Shown one piece after another: positions 1 to 6,305 of a stretch of 13,627 nucleotides of DNA. How positions within the stretch are numbered: the first letter of the stretch is position 1; every line of letters starts with the position of its first letter. The DNA is taken from positions 1 to 13,627 of the forward strand of contig JACMJO010000342.1 of NCBI GenBank assembly GCA_014380605.1, read 5' to 3'. The DNA is from Fimbriimonadaceae bacterium (GTDB taxonomy: Bacteria > Armatimonadota > Fimbriimonadia > Fimbriimonadales > Fimbriimonadaceae). The translations under genes and the position numbers were made by a program. The notes beneath the pieces were generated by a model. It searched no databases. It was not told the origin of the DNA and was given only the letters and a program-made list of their open reading frames with translations.

Positions 1-1
1 G

Positions 2-1207
2 AACCTGAGCGACATCAGCTTCTACCACGGCGCACTCGACAAACATCGTCGTGACATCGCTGAGTTGCACGATGCTGGTGCCCTGGGCAAAGGTGCTTGT
101 TCCGGGAGGGATAATCGTTCCTTCTTCAAGATACTTGGTGGTGACAACGCCATCTCGGGGAGCGAGGACCGTCGTACTGTCTAGCTGGACCTTTGCATTT
201 GCTACCGACACTCGACTGCGAACCGTAGATGCTTTTGCGGCTCGCGATTCTTCACCTCGAATGCGGTTGTTGATCGTGGCATCACGAGCCTGCTGTAGGC
301 TGATCTCGGCGACACGAACCGCCTTTTCTGCTTCTGATACGTTCTTTTGTTGAATCGCCGTATCGGAGGAGTTCGCTCGAGCTTGGTCCAGCTGCGCTTT
401 GGTACGGGCAATGACGGCATTAGCCGATACAACCTCGGTGGCTAAATCTTTCTCAATGTTCTCAAGCTCCGTTTGAGCTAGCTGGTACGCGGCCCGGGCC
501 GACTCGAGTGCGCTTCTGGCTTGATCCACAACGACCTGGGTGGTGAAGCCTTGCTCCAAGAGCCGCTTCTGTCGCTCATGGTTGGACTGGGCTACCTCGA
601 AGTCAGCTTTCGTGCGGTCGTGGGTTCCCTGGGCGTTTCTTCGACGTTGCGGAATCGTGACGGTTTCGAGCCTTCGCTTGGCTTCGATGGACTCATCGTA
701 GGTGGCCCTTGCAGTGCGTATCGTCGCATCAGCCAACATAGGTGTCCTCTTAAGTTCAAGTCGGGCACGATCAAGACGCAAGCGGGCGGTTTCCAATGCG
801 GTCTGAGCATCAGCGACCGACGTCTTGCTGTTCGCCACCTGCAACTGCTGATTGGCAATAGCTTGCATCGCCCTGGCCTGGGCTGAAGTAAGGTCGGCGC
901 TGGCTTGATCGAAGGTGGCCTGGGTGTCGGAAGGGTCGATCTCGGCGATCAGGTCGCCCCGTTTGACAAAGGTTCCTTCGTCGACCGCGAGTTTGACGAT
1001 TTTTCCACCGGCTTTAGACTTGATGTCCACCATCGTGCTGGCAACAAGAGCGCCCGTCGCTGAGATCGATCTGACCAACTCGCCTTTTTCAATCTTTGCG
1101 TAGCGATACTCGACGTCGCCCTCGCCGGCACTGCCGTTTCGCGTGTACCACCAATATCCGCCGCCGCCGGCAATCAGGAGACCTACAATCCAAAAAGCTT
1201 TTCCCAT
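2..1207 (-). CDS. HlyD/MacA-type periplasmic adaptor subunit of a tripartite efflux pump (3' end missing)
   Basis: I translated 402 codons from the ATG at 1207 to the window edge without a stop, so the C-terminus (beta-barrel and membrane-proximal part) is cut off. An N-terminal membrane anchor lies at about residues 4-20, followed by the first half of a lipoyl domain (about 60-95, GGKIVKLAVDEGTFVKRGDL). A long Ala/Gln/Glu-rich helical hairpin spans about 98-340, and the second lipoyl half follows (about 345-385, TTVLAPRDGVV). The hairpin tip near residues 212-231 reads RQKRLLEQGFTTQVVVDQA, resembling the TolC-contacting tip motif of MacA-like adaptors. The arms (about 118 residues each) are longer than in E. 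coli MacA and closer to HlyD. The family bridges an inner-membrane pump and a TolC channel. The start immediately follows the TolC-family stop (TAA then ATG, no gap) with no clear Shine-Dalgarno, so translational coupling is likely. The ABC component is expected just beyond the window. Confidence 0.93.
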   Translation of the reverse strand, partial: MGKAFWIVGLLIAGGGGYWWYTRNGSAGEGDVEYRYAKIEKGELVRSISATGALVASTMVDIKSKAGGKIVKLAVDEGTFVKRGDLIAEIDPSDTQATFDQASADLTSAQARAMQAIANQQLQVANSKTSVADAQTALETARLRLDRARLELKRTPMLADATIRTARATYDESIEAKRRLETVTIPQRRRNAQGTHDRTKADFEVAQSNHERQKRLLEQGFTTQVVVDQARSALESARAAYQLAQTELENIEKDLATEVVSANAVIARTKAQLDQARANSSDTAIQQKNVSEAEKAVRVAEISLQQARDATINNRIRGEESRAAKASTVRSRVSVANAKVQLDSTTVLAPRDGVVTTKYLEEGTIIPPGTSTFAQGTSIVQLSDVTTMFVECAVVEADVAQV

Positions 1208-2512
1208 TTATCGTTCTAATTCGCCAGGAATCGAGCGCCCACTCACCAGCCTAAGATTTACCCCGGCCACGTAATAGTCATACGTTGCTTCAATGTAGTT
1301 TGACTCCGCAGTCACCAAGCTCACTTGTGCGGTTAACACCTCGATAACGTCGTTCGCGCCTTCTCTTTGGGCGGCGATGGCAGCATCGTAGTTTACTTGG
1401 GCGGCTTCCAAGGCCTGTTTTGACGCATTTACACGTTCGATGTTCTGCACATATTCAGAGTAGGCAGACTCAATTTCCGCCTGGGCGATCCGCTCGGTTT
1501 GGACTAGAGAAGCCTGAGCTGACTGGTAGATCAGCTTTTGCTCGCGGGCCTGTTCTCTTAGCCTTCCGCCATCGAATAGCGGATACGAGACGAGAAGAGT
1601 TAAGTTCCGGTCGTCGTTCTGGTTAGGGCTGAAATTGCGCGAGTAGTTGAGGTCTAGATCAAAGCTGAACCCAGCATCCCTATCCGCTCGCTTGACAGAG
1701 TAGTACTGGGCGTCGAGTCGACGTCGACTGGCCTGTAGGTCTGCACGATCGCTAAGTCCATCGGCAACAACCTTCTCTTTCGGTTCAGGAGCCGCGAACT
1801 CGGTTGGCTCGGCAACCCTGGCGAGCATGGGCAATTCTCGTGACTGATCCCACCCGATCGTTGCTTTTAGAGTGCTGACCGTGTTCGACGTGAGATTCTT
1901 CACTCTCAAAAGCTCGACCTTAGCGTTCAACAGGTCGGCGCGGGCCTGATAGACATCTTTCTTTGCCACCGAGCCAATCTCGGGGCGAGCGCCAAATTCG
2001 GCCTGGTCGTAGATTTTTTGAGTTCTATCGACCTGAGATTGGGCTACTCGGAGAAGCTCCTGAGCTCGGAGAGCTTCGTAATACTGCTGATGGACTTGAA
2101 ACAAAGTTCTACGCAACAATTGGGTTGCATCAAACTTAGTTGCATCCTCATTTCGGCGAGAGCTCAGAAGGCTGAACTCCTTTTGCCCAGAATCCAGAAC
2201 GTTCCACCGAGCATCGACGCCAGTTGTGAAGCCATCGTTTGTTGTGGTCTGACTTCCCGTTCCAATGTCCGTAACCGTGCGTCGATTGCCGTATTGAGCG
2301 AACGGAGTCACGGTTGGATAGAATGCGCTCTTCGCCTGATTGACACGAGCGTTTGCTGCACGAACGTCAAATGCGGCCGCACGAATGTCCCCGTTATTGA
2401 GTCTTGCTAAACGCAAAGCTTCGTCCAGGGTCAGCGTATCTTGGGAATTGGCAATCGCGCACACGGCGATCCCAAGGCACAACAAAGTGGTCCGAATGGA
2501 CTTCGGGTACAT
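1208..2512 (-). CDS. TolC-family outer-membrane efflux channel
   Basis: This 434-residue protein has the usual TolC/OEP architecture: two homologous halves of long helices separated by beta-strand segments. A signal peptide is visible (MYPKSIRTTLLCLGIAVCA, probable cleavage near ANS-QD at about residue 23), then the typical start TLTLDEALRLARLNNGDIRA. Repeat 1 covers about 25-220 and repeat 2 about 245-430, with the membrane-strand signature VSYPLFDGGRLREQ and the closing helix ending AAQVNYDAAIAAQREGANDV. The family forms trimeric outer-membrane/periplasmic tunnels for efflux or type I secretion. The frame stays open upstream to 2773, but that extension overlaps the 3' end of purA in another frame and lacks family similarity. 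The ATG at 2512 gives a proper signal peptide and was chosen, although no strong ribosome binding site is seen before it. The adaptor gene follows directly, making a channel-adaptor operon. Substrate cannot be inferred. Confidence 0.93.
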   Translation of the reverse strand: MYPKSIRTTLLCLGIAVCAIANSQDTLTLDEALRLARLNNGDIRAAAFDVRAANARVNQAKSAFYPTVTPFAQYGNRRTVTDIGTGSQTTTNDGFTTGVDARWNVLDSGQKEFSLLSSRRNEDATKFDATQLLRRTLFQVHQQYYEALRAQELLRVAQSQVDRTQKIYDQAEFGARPEIGSVAKKDVYQARADLLNAKVELLRVKNLTSNTVSTLKATIGWDQSRELPMLARVAEPTEFAAPEPKEKVVADGLSDRADLQASRRRLDAQYYSVKRADRDAGFSFDLDLNYSRNFSPNQNDDRNLTLLVSYPLFDGGRLREQAREQKLIYQSAQASLVQTERIAQAEIESAYSEYVQNIERVNASKQALEAAQVNYDAAIAAQREGANDVIEVLTAQVSLVTAESNYIEATYDYYVAGVNLRLVSGRSIPGELER

Positions 2513-2557
2513 GATCAAACAACTTACCGTGCTACAACTGAGATTGCTATGAAGAAG

Positions 2558-2580
2558 CCCCAAATGATGGGGATTTGGGG
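2558..2580 (-). terminator. Possible weak terminator after purA
   Basis: A perfect 8-bp inverted repeat, CCCCAAAT ... ATTTGGGG, has a 7-nt loop and lies 22 nt downstream of the purA stop. On the minus strand it is followed by the pyrimidine-rich but T-poor run CTTCTTC. It would separate purA from the TolC operon. It could equally be a structured element in the 5' leader of the TolC gene. Confidence 0.45.
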
Positions 2581-2601
2581 TCTTAGTTGTTAAGGAAGGG
2601 C

Positions 2602-3894
2602 CTACTCCACCCAGATCAGATCGGGGCGAACGATGATCGTCTCCGCCCGGTCCGGCCCGACGCTGAGAATAGCGGCGGGAGTCTGCGTGAACTCTTCCAT
2701 GAAGTCGAGATAAGCCCGTGCTTCCTTTGGAAGGTCCTCGAGCTTCCGGCAAACTCTCAAGTCGCCGCTCCAACCTGGCATCTCCTTGTAAACAGGCTCG
2801 ACGCGCTCGAATTCAAAGGTATTCATGGGGACATGGCCAATGTCTTGCCCATCCAACCGGTATCCAGTAGCAATCTTTACGGTCTCAAAACCGCTGAGGA
2901 TGTCTAGTCGGGTTACAACCAAGCCGCTCAGCGAGTTAAGCCGGCAAGAGTGCTTGAGCATGACCAGGTCAAGCCACCCGCATCGGCGACCTCGGCCCGT
3001 CGTTGTGCCGTACTCCTTCCCGTGGGTTCTAATCCATTCGCCGACATCATCCAGTAGCTCGGTCGGGAACGGCCCCGCGCCCACGCGGGTCGTGTAGGCC
3101 TTGCAAACGCCCAGAACGGAATCGATCATCCGGGGCCCAATGCCCGTGCCGATGGTCGCGCCGCCGGAGGTTGGATGGCTTGAGGTTACATAGGGGTACG
3201 TTCCCGAATCGAGGTCGAGGAAGGTTCCTTGAGCACCCTCGAACAGCACTCGCTTGCCCGCATAGACCGCATCCTGCACGACCGGATCGGTGTCCTTGAC
3301 AAACGGATGCAATCGCTCTGTGTAGGCTTGATACTCGGAAAGCAATGCGTCGTAATCCAGCGGCTCCTTGCCAAACATCGCGAGCATCCGATTCTTAACC
3401 TGGACGACCTCGGCGAAGCGGGTTGGGAAAACCGTGGGGTCGACGAATTCGCCCATCCTAATCCCAATTCGCGCAACCTTGTCTTGGTAAGCAGGCCCGA
3501 TGCCCCTGCTGGTTGTGCCAATTCGATTTGCGCCACGGGCTTCCTCTTCCAGGGAATCCAGCATGCGGTGGTAAGGGAACACCACGTGGGCGGCGCTGGA
3601 GATCATCAAAGTTCCTAGATCGCTCTTCTGGGTTCGGGTGCGATCTAGCTCCTCTAGCAGGCCCTTGGGACAGACCACCATCCCGCTTCCGACGATCGCG
3701 GTCGTGGCGGGGTGAAGGATTCCCGCCGGAATGAGATGGAATTTGAATTCCTGGCCGCCCGTGATGACGGTGTGTCCGGCGTTGTTTCCGCCCGAATACC
3801 GGACGACTAGCTCGGCTTCACCGCCAAGAACGTCGACCAGTTTCCCTTTCGCTTCGTCGCCCCATTGCGCGCCTACGATGACTAGAGTTGGCAT
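2602..3894 (-). CDS. purA: Adenylosuccinate synthase
   Basis: PurA catalyses GTP-dependent condensation of IMP with aspartate to adenylosuccinate, the first committed step from IMP to AMP, in the cytoplasm. The 430-residue length matches the family (about 430). The N-terminal motif is IVGAQWGDEAKGK (residues 6-18), with catalytic Asp13 and His41 (GGNNAGHT) at the same numbers as the E. coli enzyme. GTSRGIGPAYQDKVAR (about 127-142), GAQGTFLDLDSGTYPYVTSS (220-239) and TTGRGRRCGWLDLVML (298-313) are also recognisable. Two departures stand out: the family P-loop GDEGKGK reads GDEAKGK (Ala15), and the usual His after DID/DLD is Ser230. The start is secure: AGGAG lies 7 nt before the ATG. Upstream is an elaborate leader (3902-3972). 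The neighbours are unrelated to purine synthesis. Confidence 0.98.
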   Translation of the reverse strand: MPTLVIVGAQWGDEAKGKLVDVLGGEAELVVRYSGGNNAGHTVITGGQEFKFHLIPAGILHPATTAIVGSGMVVCPKGLLEELDRTRTQKSDLGTLMISSAAHVVFPYHRMLDSLEEEARGANRIGTTSRGIGPAYQDKVARIGIRMGEFVDPTVFPTRFAEVVQVKNRMLAMFGKEPLDYDALLSEYQAYTERLHPFVKDTDPVVQDAVYAGKRVLFEGAQGTFLDLDSGTYPYVTSSHPTSGGATIGTGIGPRMIDSVLGVCKAYTTRVGAGPFPTELLDDVGEWIRTHGKEYGTTTGRGRRCGWLDLVMLKHSCRLNSLSGLVVTRLDILSGFETVKIATGYRLDGQDIGHVPMNTFEFERVEPVYKEMPGWSGDLRVCRKLEDLPKEARAYLDFMEEFTQTPAAILSVGPDRAETIIVRPDLIWVE

Positions 3895-3901
3895 TTGCTA
3901 T

Positions 3902-3972
3902 CTCCTCATGGGCCGGACATGAAAAAGCCGGCGCATCCAAGTCGAGGATCCGCCGGCCGCTTGGCCCATGAG
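3902..3972 (-). promoter_or_regulatory. Structured purA 5' leader: nested stems, terminator-like hairpin, SD overlap
   Basis: Read on the minus strand, an outer 10-bp perfect stem, CTCATGGGCC (3972-3963) with GGCCCATGAG (3914-3905), encloses an inner hairpin. In the inner hairpin GCCGGCG (3957-3951) pairs with CGCCGGC (3933-3927), extended across one G/G mismatch by ATCC/GGAT around a 7-nt loop. The inner hairpin is followed at once by TTTTT (3926-3922), giving the form of an intrinsic terminator. The 3' strand of the outer stem overlaps the first two bases of the purA Shine-Dalgarno AGGAG (3906-3902). This is what is seen. Attenuation or SD sequestration in response to a purine-related signal is inference. 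No known riboswitch class was recognised. It could instead be an insulating terminator against read-through from the upstream minus-strand gene. Confidence 0.6.
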
Positions 3973-3990
3973 CCTTATCTCAACTCAGTT

Positions 3991-3996
3991 ATTTTA
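3991..3996 (-). promoter_or_regulatory. Candidate -10 box for purA
   Basis: TAAAAT on the minus strand matches the TATAAT consensus at five of six positions. A start about 7 nt downstream would place the transcript end near 3984, just before the structured leader. No good -35 hexamer is found 16-18 nt upstream. That region is occupied by the 16-bp inverted repeat at 4006-4021. Confidence 0.35.
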
Positions 3997-4005
3997 CTCG
4001 AACGG

Positions 4006-4021
4006 TCATGATTCATCATGA
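4006..4021. promoter_or_regulatory. Perfect inverted repeat between purA and the AbrB-like gene (operator candidate)
   Basis: TCATGAT-TC-ATCATGA is a perfect 7-bp inverted repeat with a 2-bp spacer, in the divergent intergenic region. It is flanked by GGTCA on the left and AGGTCA on the right. It covers the position where a purA -35 box would lie and sits about 45 bp before the AbrB-like start. AbrB/MazE-type antitoxins usually bind palindromes in their own promoter, so autoregulation is a reasonable inference. Confidence 0.4.
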
Positions 4022-4065
4022 AAGGTCAGGGATTGGGACCATTAGCTTGAGACTGCGAGGACAAG

Positions 4066-4290
4066 ATGCTTGAGATTACGGTAACGACAATCGGAGAAGG
4101 GCTAGGTATCTATCTGCCCGACGAAGTTATTCAGCAACTCGATATTGCGGAAGGGGATCGGCTGTTTCTTATCCCGGACTCCCACGGATATCTTTTGTTA
4201 ACCGGTGATTGCGAGCTTGCTGTACAGGTCATTGCGGCGGAAGGGATCATGCATCGATACCCTAACGCTCTGAGAGAACTTGCGGACTGA
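4066..4290 (+). CDS. AbrB/MazE-family antitoxin-like DNA-binding protein, without an adjacent toxin
   Basis: This 74-residue protein is the only plus-strand gene. Residues 3-47 match the SpoVT/AbrB swapped-hairpin fold (ITVTTIGEGLGIYLPDEV then LDIAEGDRLFLI and YLLLTG). The tail, VQVIAAEGIMHRYPNALREL, closely resembles the C-terminus of the 'putative addiction module antidote' subfamily normally encoded next to a Doc/Fic-type toxin. The N-terminal fold binds DNA as a dimer and the tail would bind the toxin. GAGGA lies 5 nt before the ATG, supporting the start. No toxin follows: the next gene converges from the other strand, with stops one base apart. The gene is therefore either a solitary regulator or the survivor of a decayed toxin-antitoxin pair. 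The fold is clear; partner and target are unknown. Confidence 0.85.
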   Translation: MLEITVTTIGEGLGIYLPDEVIQQLDIAEGDRLFLIPDSHGYLLLTGDCELAVQVIAAEGIMHRYPNALRELAD

Positions 4291-4291
4291 C

Positions 4292-4801
4292 CTACTGGCG
4301 GCTACCCAGGAATAGCCGATCCCGTGCGTCAAGCAGGTCATTTAGCGTTTCAATCATCTTGCCCGTGTCGGCTCCGAGCCTGGTGAGTTCGAAGTTATAT
4401 GCTGAGATCGCATAAGCCAAGGCAGGCATCTCGCTGAGTGCGATCTGCTTCTTCTCCGCCATTTCCTTCGGTGACTTCAAAACATCCTGGACCGTCCCCC
4501 ACGTGACATGAACTTCCACTGCCAATTCGTAGCGGCTGGGATCTCGGTGACCCTTGTGACCCCATCCATCTATATAGATTCCGGCCCTCTTCCATTTATC
4601 ACGAAGTAAGACCATCTCTTTCACCTCGATCTTGGCGGTTTTATCAAGGCGAAGAACCGGGTGCTTCCCACTGGGGTAGCCCTTCAGCAACCCCTCCCGA
4701 AACAACGCATCTACAGCCGGAAAAGCCCAATGCTCCTTTGGCACATCGACAGGGGCCTGCGCAAACAGGATCGCAGTAATCAGGGCGGCAAAACTCATCA
4801 T
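4292..4801 (-). CDS. Small exported protein with a single SLH-like motif, otherwise unrecognised
   Basis: From the tandem ATG at 4801/4798 the protein has 169 residues. It begins with a short signal peptide (MMSFAALITAILFAQA, likely cleaved near AQA-PV), then residues 18-57 read VDVPKEHWAFPAVDALFREG and LLKGYPSGKHPVLRLDK. This matches an S-layer-homology motif (DVP..HWA..AI..L...G...GYPDG.F.P...). Only one such motif is present, whereas cell-wall anchors normally carry three. Residues 58-169 are charged and helical, with no family I recognise. The protein probably acts at the cell envelope, but the role is unknown. An upstream ATG (4846) in the same frame would bury the signal sequence and overlaps a TTGACA hexamer, so it was rejected. 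The gene lies after xylA (93-nt gap) and converges with the AbrB-like gene, leaving no room for a terminator between the two stops. Confidence 0.75.
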   Translation of the reverse strand: MMSFAALITAILFAQAPVDVPKEHWAFPAVDALFREGLLKGYPSGKHPVLRLDKTAKIEVKEMVLLRDKWKRAGIYIDGWGHKGHRDPSRYELAVEVHVTWGTVQDVLKSPKEMAEKKQIALSEMPALAYAISAYNFELTRLGADTGKMIETLNDLLDARDRLFLGSRQ

Positions 4802-4812
4802 TATTTGTTCTT

Positions 4813-4846
4813 TATATAGAAAGCGCTCGAAAACAGAAAATGTCAA
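4813..4846 (-). promoter_or_regulatory. Possible promoter of the SLH-like gene
   Basis: A perfect -35 hexamer TTGACA (4846-4841) is followed by an AT-rich TATATA (4818-4813). The spacing is 22 bp, too long for a standard housekeeping promoter. The only -10 candidates at 17-19 bp are poor. If used, the transcript would start within about 10 nt of the ATG and be nearly leaderless. Confidence 0.3.
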
Positions 4847-4853
4847 CCAACGA

Positions 4854-4894
4854 TCTTAACTTTTTTTCAGAGATCGGTAAAAAAGGCCCAGAGA
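4854..4894. repeat. Short direct repeat downstream of xylA
   Basis: CAGAGATC occurs twice on the plus strand, 23 nt apart, separated by a G/A-rich spacer with an A6 run, directly after the xylA stop. It is a direct and not an inverted repeat, so it does not form a terminator hairpin. No convincing xylA terminator is seen in this gap. The function, if any, is unknown. Confidence 0.3.
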
Positions 4895-6208
4895 TCAAAG
4901 CACAAACTCGTTGATCAGGTTCTCCAACATCTCTTGGCGACCCGACTTTCGCTCGGGTTCGCCATGCCGGAGGACGTGGTCTTCTAAATCGTTCAGGGTC
5001 TTGTGGCCCTCGAGAATCTTGCGTCCGAATTCTGACTCCCAATCCGCGTAGCGCTCCCGGACGAAGTCCCCTAACCGTCCATCCTCCAGAATCGCCCAAG
5101 CAATCTCTAGGCCTCGGGCAAAGGCGTCCATACCGCCGATATGGGCATGGAAGAGATCAACGGTTTCGTGGGATTGCCGACGAACCTTCGCATCGAAGTT
5201 GAGACCACCCGTTTTGAAGCCCCCCATTTTGAGAACCTCCACCATGATCTGGGTTGTCAGGTAGACGTTGGTCGGGAACTGGTCGGTGTCCCAGCCGATC
5301 AGTTCATCGCCAGTGTTGGCGTCGATCGATCCAAGAATCCCCGCGTCGCTTGCGACCCGCATTTCGTGGGCCATGTGGTGCCCGGCCAGGGTCGCGTGGT
5401 TCGTCTCCAGGTTCAGCTTAAGGTAGTCCATCAGGTGGAACTCGCGAAGGAAGTTCAGACAGGACTCGGCGCTGGAATCGTACTGGTGGGTGGTCGGTTC
5501 CTTGGGCTTGGGCTCGATGTAGAACTGTCCCTTGAAGCCGATCTGTTTGGCGTGATCGACCGCCATCCAGAGGAACTTGGCGAGTTGCTCTCGCTCTCGC
5601 TTCATGTCCGTGTTCAGGATCGTGTCGTAGCCCTCGCGACCTCCCCAGAAGGTATAGCCAAGCCCACCCAGCTCTAGGGTGGCTTCGATGGCCCGTTTGA
5701 CCTGGGCCGCGGCGTAGGCGAAAACGTGGGGATCGGGATTGGTGGCGGCGCCGGACTGGTAGCGGGGGTTTGAAAAGAGATTCGCCGTTCCCCAAAGCAA
5801 CTTGATGCCGGTGTCGGCCTGTTTTTCGCTGGCGTATTCCACCAAGGTTTGCAGGTTGTCGACGCTCTCTTTGAAGTTGGCGCCTTCCGGAGCGATGTCG
5901 CGGTCATGGAAGCACCAATACTCGACTCCAAGCTTCGACATGAACTCAAACGCGGCGTCCATCGTGTCTTTGGCGGCCTGAATCGGTTCGGCTGACTTCT
6001 CCCAAGGGTGCAGCATCGTCGCCGAGCCAAACGGGTCGGCGCCCGTGCCTTTGAAAGTGTGCCAGTAGCAGACGGCAAAACGAAGATGCTCGGCCATGCT
6101 CTTTCCGCCGACCTTCTTGGCGGGATCATAGTGCTTGAAAGCAAGGGGATTCTTGGAGCCTTTGCCTTCATAGGAGACGCGCTCGGCAACTTCGGGGAAG
6201 TAAGACAT
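4895..6208 (-). CDS. xylA: Xylose isomerase, class II
   Basis: XylA interconverts D-xylose and D-xylulose (and D-glucose and D-fructose) using two divalent metals, in the cytoplasm. The 437-residue length fits class II enzymes, which carry an N-terminal extension over class I. Catalytic His101 (FHDRDIAPEG) is present. Metal ligands are Glu232 (YIEPKPKEPT), Glu268 and His271 (NLETNHATLAGH), Asp296 (GSIDANTGD), Asp307/Asp309 (GWDTDQFPTN) and Asp339 (GLNFDAKVRRQS). The substrate-site motif TFWGGREGYDTILNTDM (186-202) is intact, so the enzyme should be active. The start MSYFPEV fits the family, but the nearest SD-like AAGGTGG lies about 16 nt upstream, right after the stop of a possible leader ORF. 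No xylulokinase or xylose transporter is nearby, so it may be a stand-alone locus. Confidence 0.98.
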   Translation of the reverse strand: MSYFPEVAERVSYEGKGSKNPLAFKHYDPAKKVGGKSMAEHLRFAVCYWHTFKGTGADPFGSATMLHPWEKSAEPIQAAKDTMDAAFEFMSKLGVEYWCFHDRDIAPEGANFKESVDNLQTLVEYASEKQADTGIKLLWGTANLFSNPRYQSGAATNPDPHVFAYAAAQVKRAIEATLELGGLGYTFWGGREGYDTILNTDMKREREQLAKFLWMAVDHAKQIGFKGQFYIEPKPKEPTTHQYDSSAESCLNFLREFHLMDYLKLNLETNHATLAGHHMAHEMRVASDAGILGSIDANTGDELIGWDTDQFPTNVYLTTQIMVEVLKMGGFKTGGLNFDAKVRRQSHETVDLFHAHIGGMDAFARGLEIAWAILEDGRLGDFVRERYADWESEFGRKILEGHKTLNDLEDHVLRHGEPERKSGRQEMLENLINEFVL

Positions 6209-6230
6209 GTAGACTTGATTATGCCCACCT

Positions 6231-6269
6231 TTAGGAGTGATTTGGGTGAGAGACTGATGTCGGTGACAT
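6231..6269 (-). CDS. Possible leader peptide ORF upstream of xylA (12 aa)
   Basis: On the minus strand GGAGGTGAT (6285-6277), a nine-base match to the anti-Shine-Dalgarno sequence, lies 7 nt before an ATG that opens MSPTSVSHPNHS and stops at TAA (6233-6231). This is the best ribosome binding site in the region, better than the one before xylA itself. The ORF ends 22 nt before the xylA ATG, and its stop codon overlaps the weak xylA SD (TAAAGGTGG), an arrangement suited to translational coupling or leader-peptide control. The frame differs from xylA. It is too short for coding statistics, so this rests only on the RBS and position. Confidence 0.4.
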   Translation of the reverse strand: MSPTSVSHPNHS

Positions 6270-6270
6270 C
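6256..6270. promoter_or_regulatory. Inverted repeat upstream of xylA (operator candidate)
   Basis: GATGTC-GGT-GACATC is a perfect 6-bp inverted repeat with a 3-bp spacer in the xylA leader, overlapping the start of the candidate leader ORF. It could be a regulator-binding site or a small RNA hairpin that controls leader translation. No adjacent regulator gene is present to support a specific assignment. Confidence 0.3.
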
Positions 6271-6305
6271 TAGAGAATCACCTCCATCCCGCCTTAATAC
6301 ACATT

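Noticed and set aside
2513..2773. An upstream extension of the TolC-family reading frame
   Set aside because: It overlaps the purA 3' end out of frame, carries no family similarity and would hide the clear signal peptide starting at 2512.
4802..4846. Start of the SLH-like gene at 4846
   Set aside because: It would place 15 extra residues before the signal peptide and overlaps TTGACA, a likely promoter element.
5141..5677. A 178-codon open frame on the plus strand
   Set aside because: It is a shadow of xylA, where the opposite strand encodes conserved metal-binding residues.
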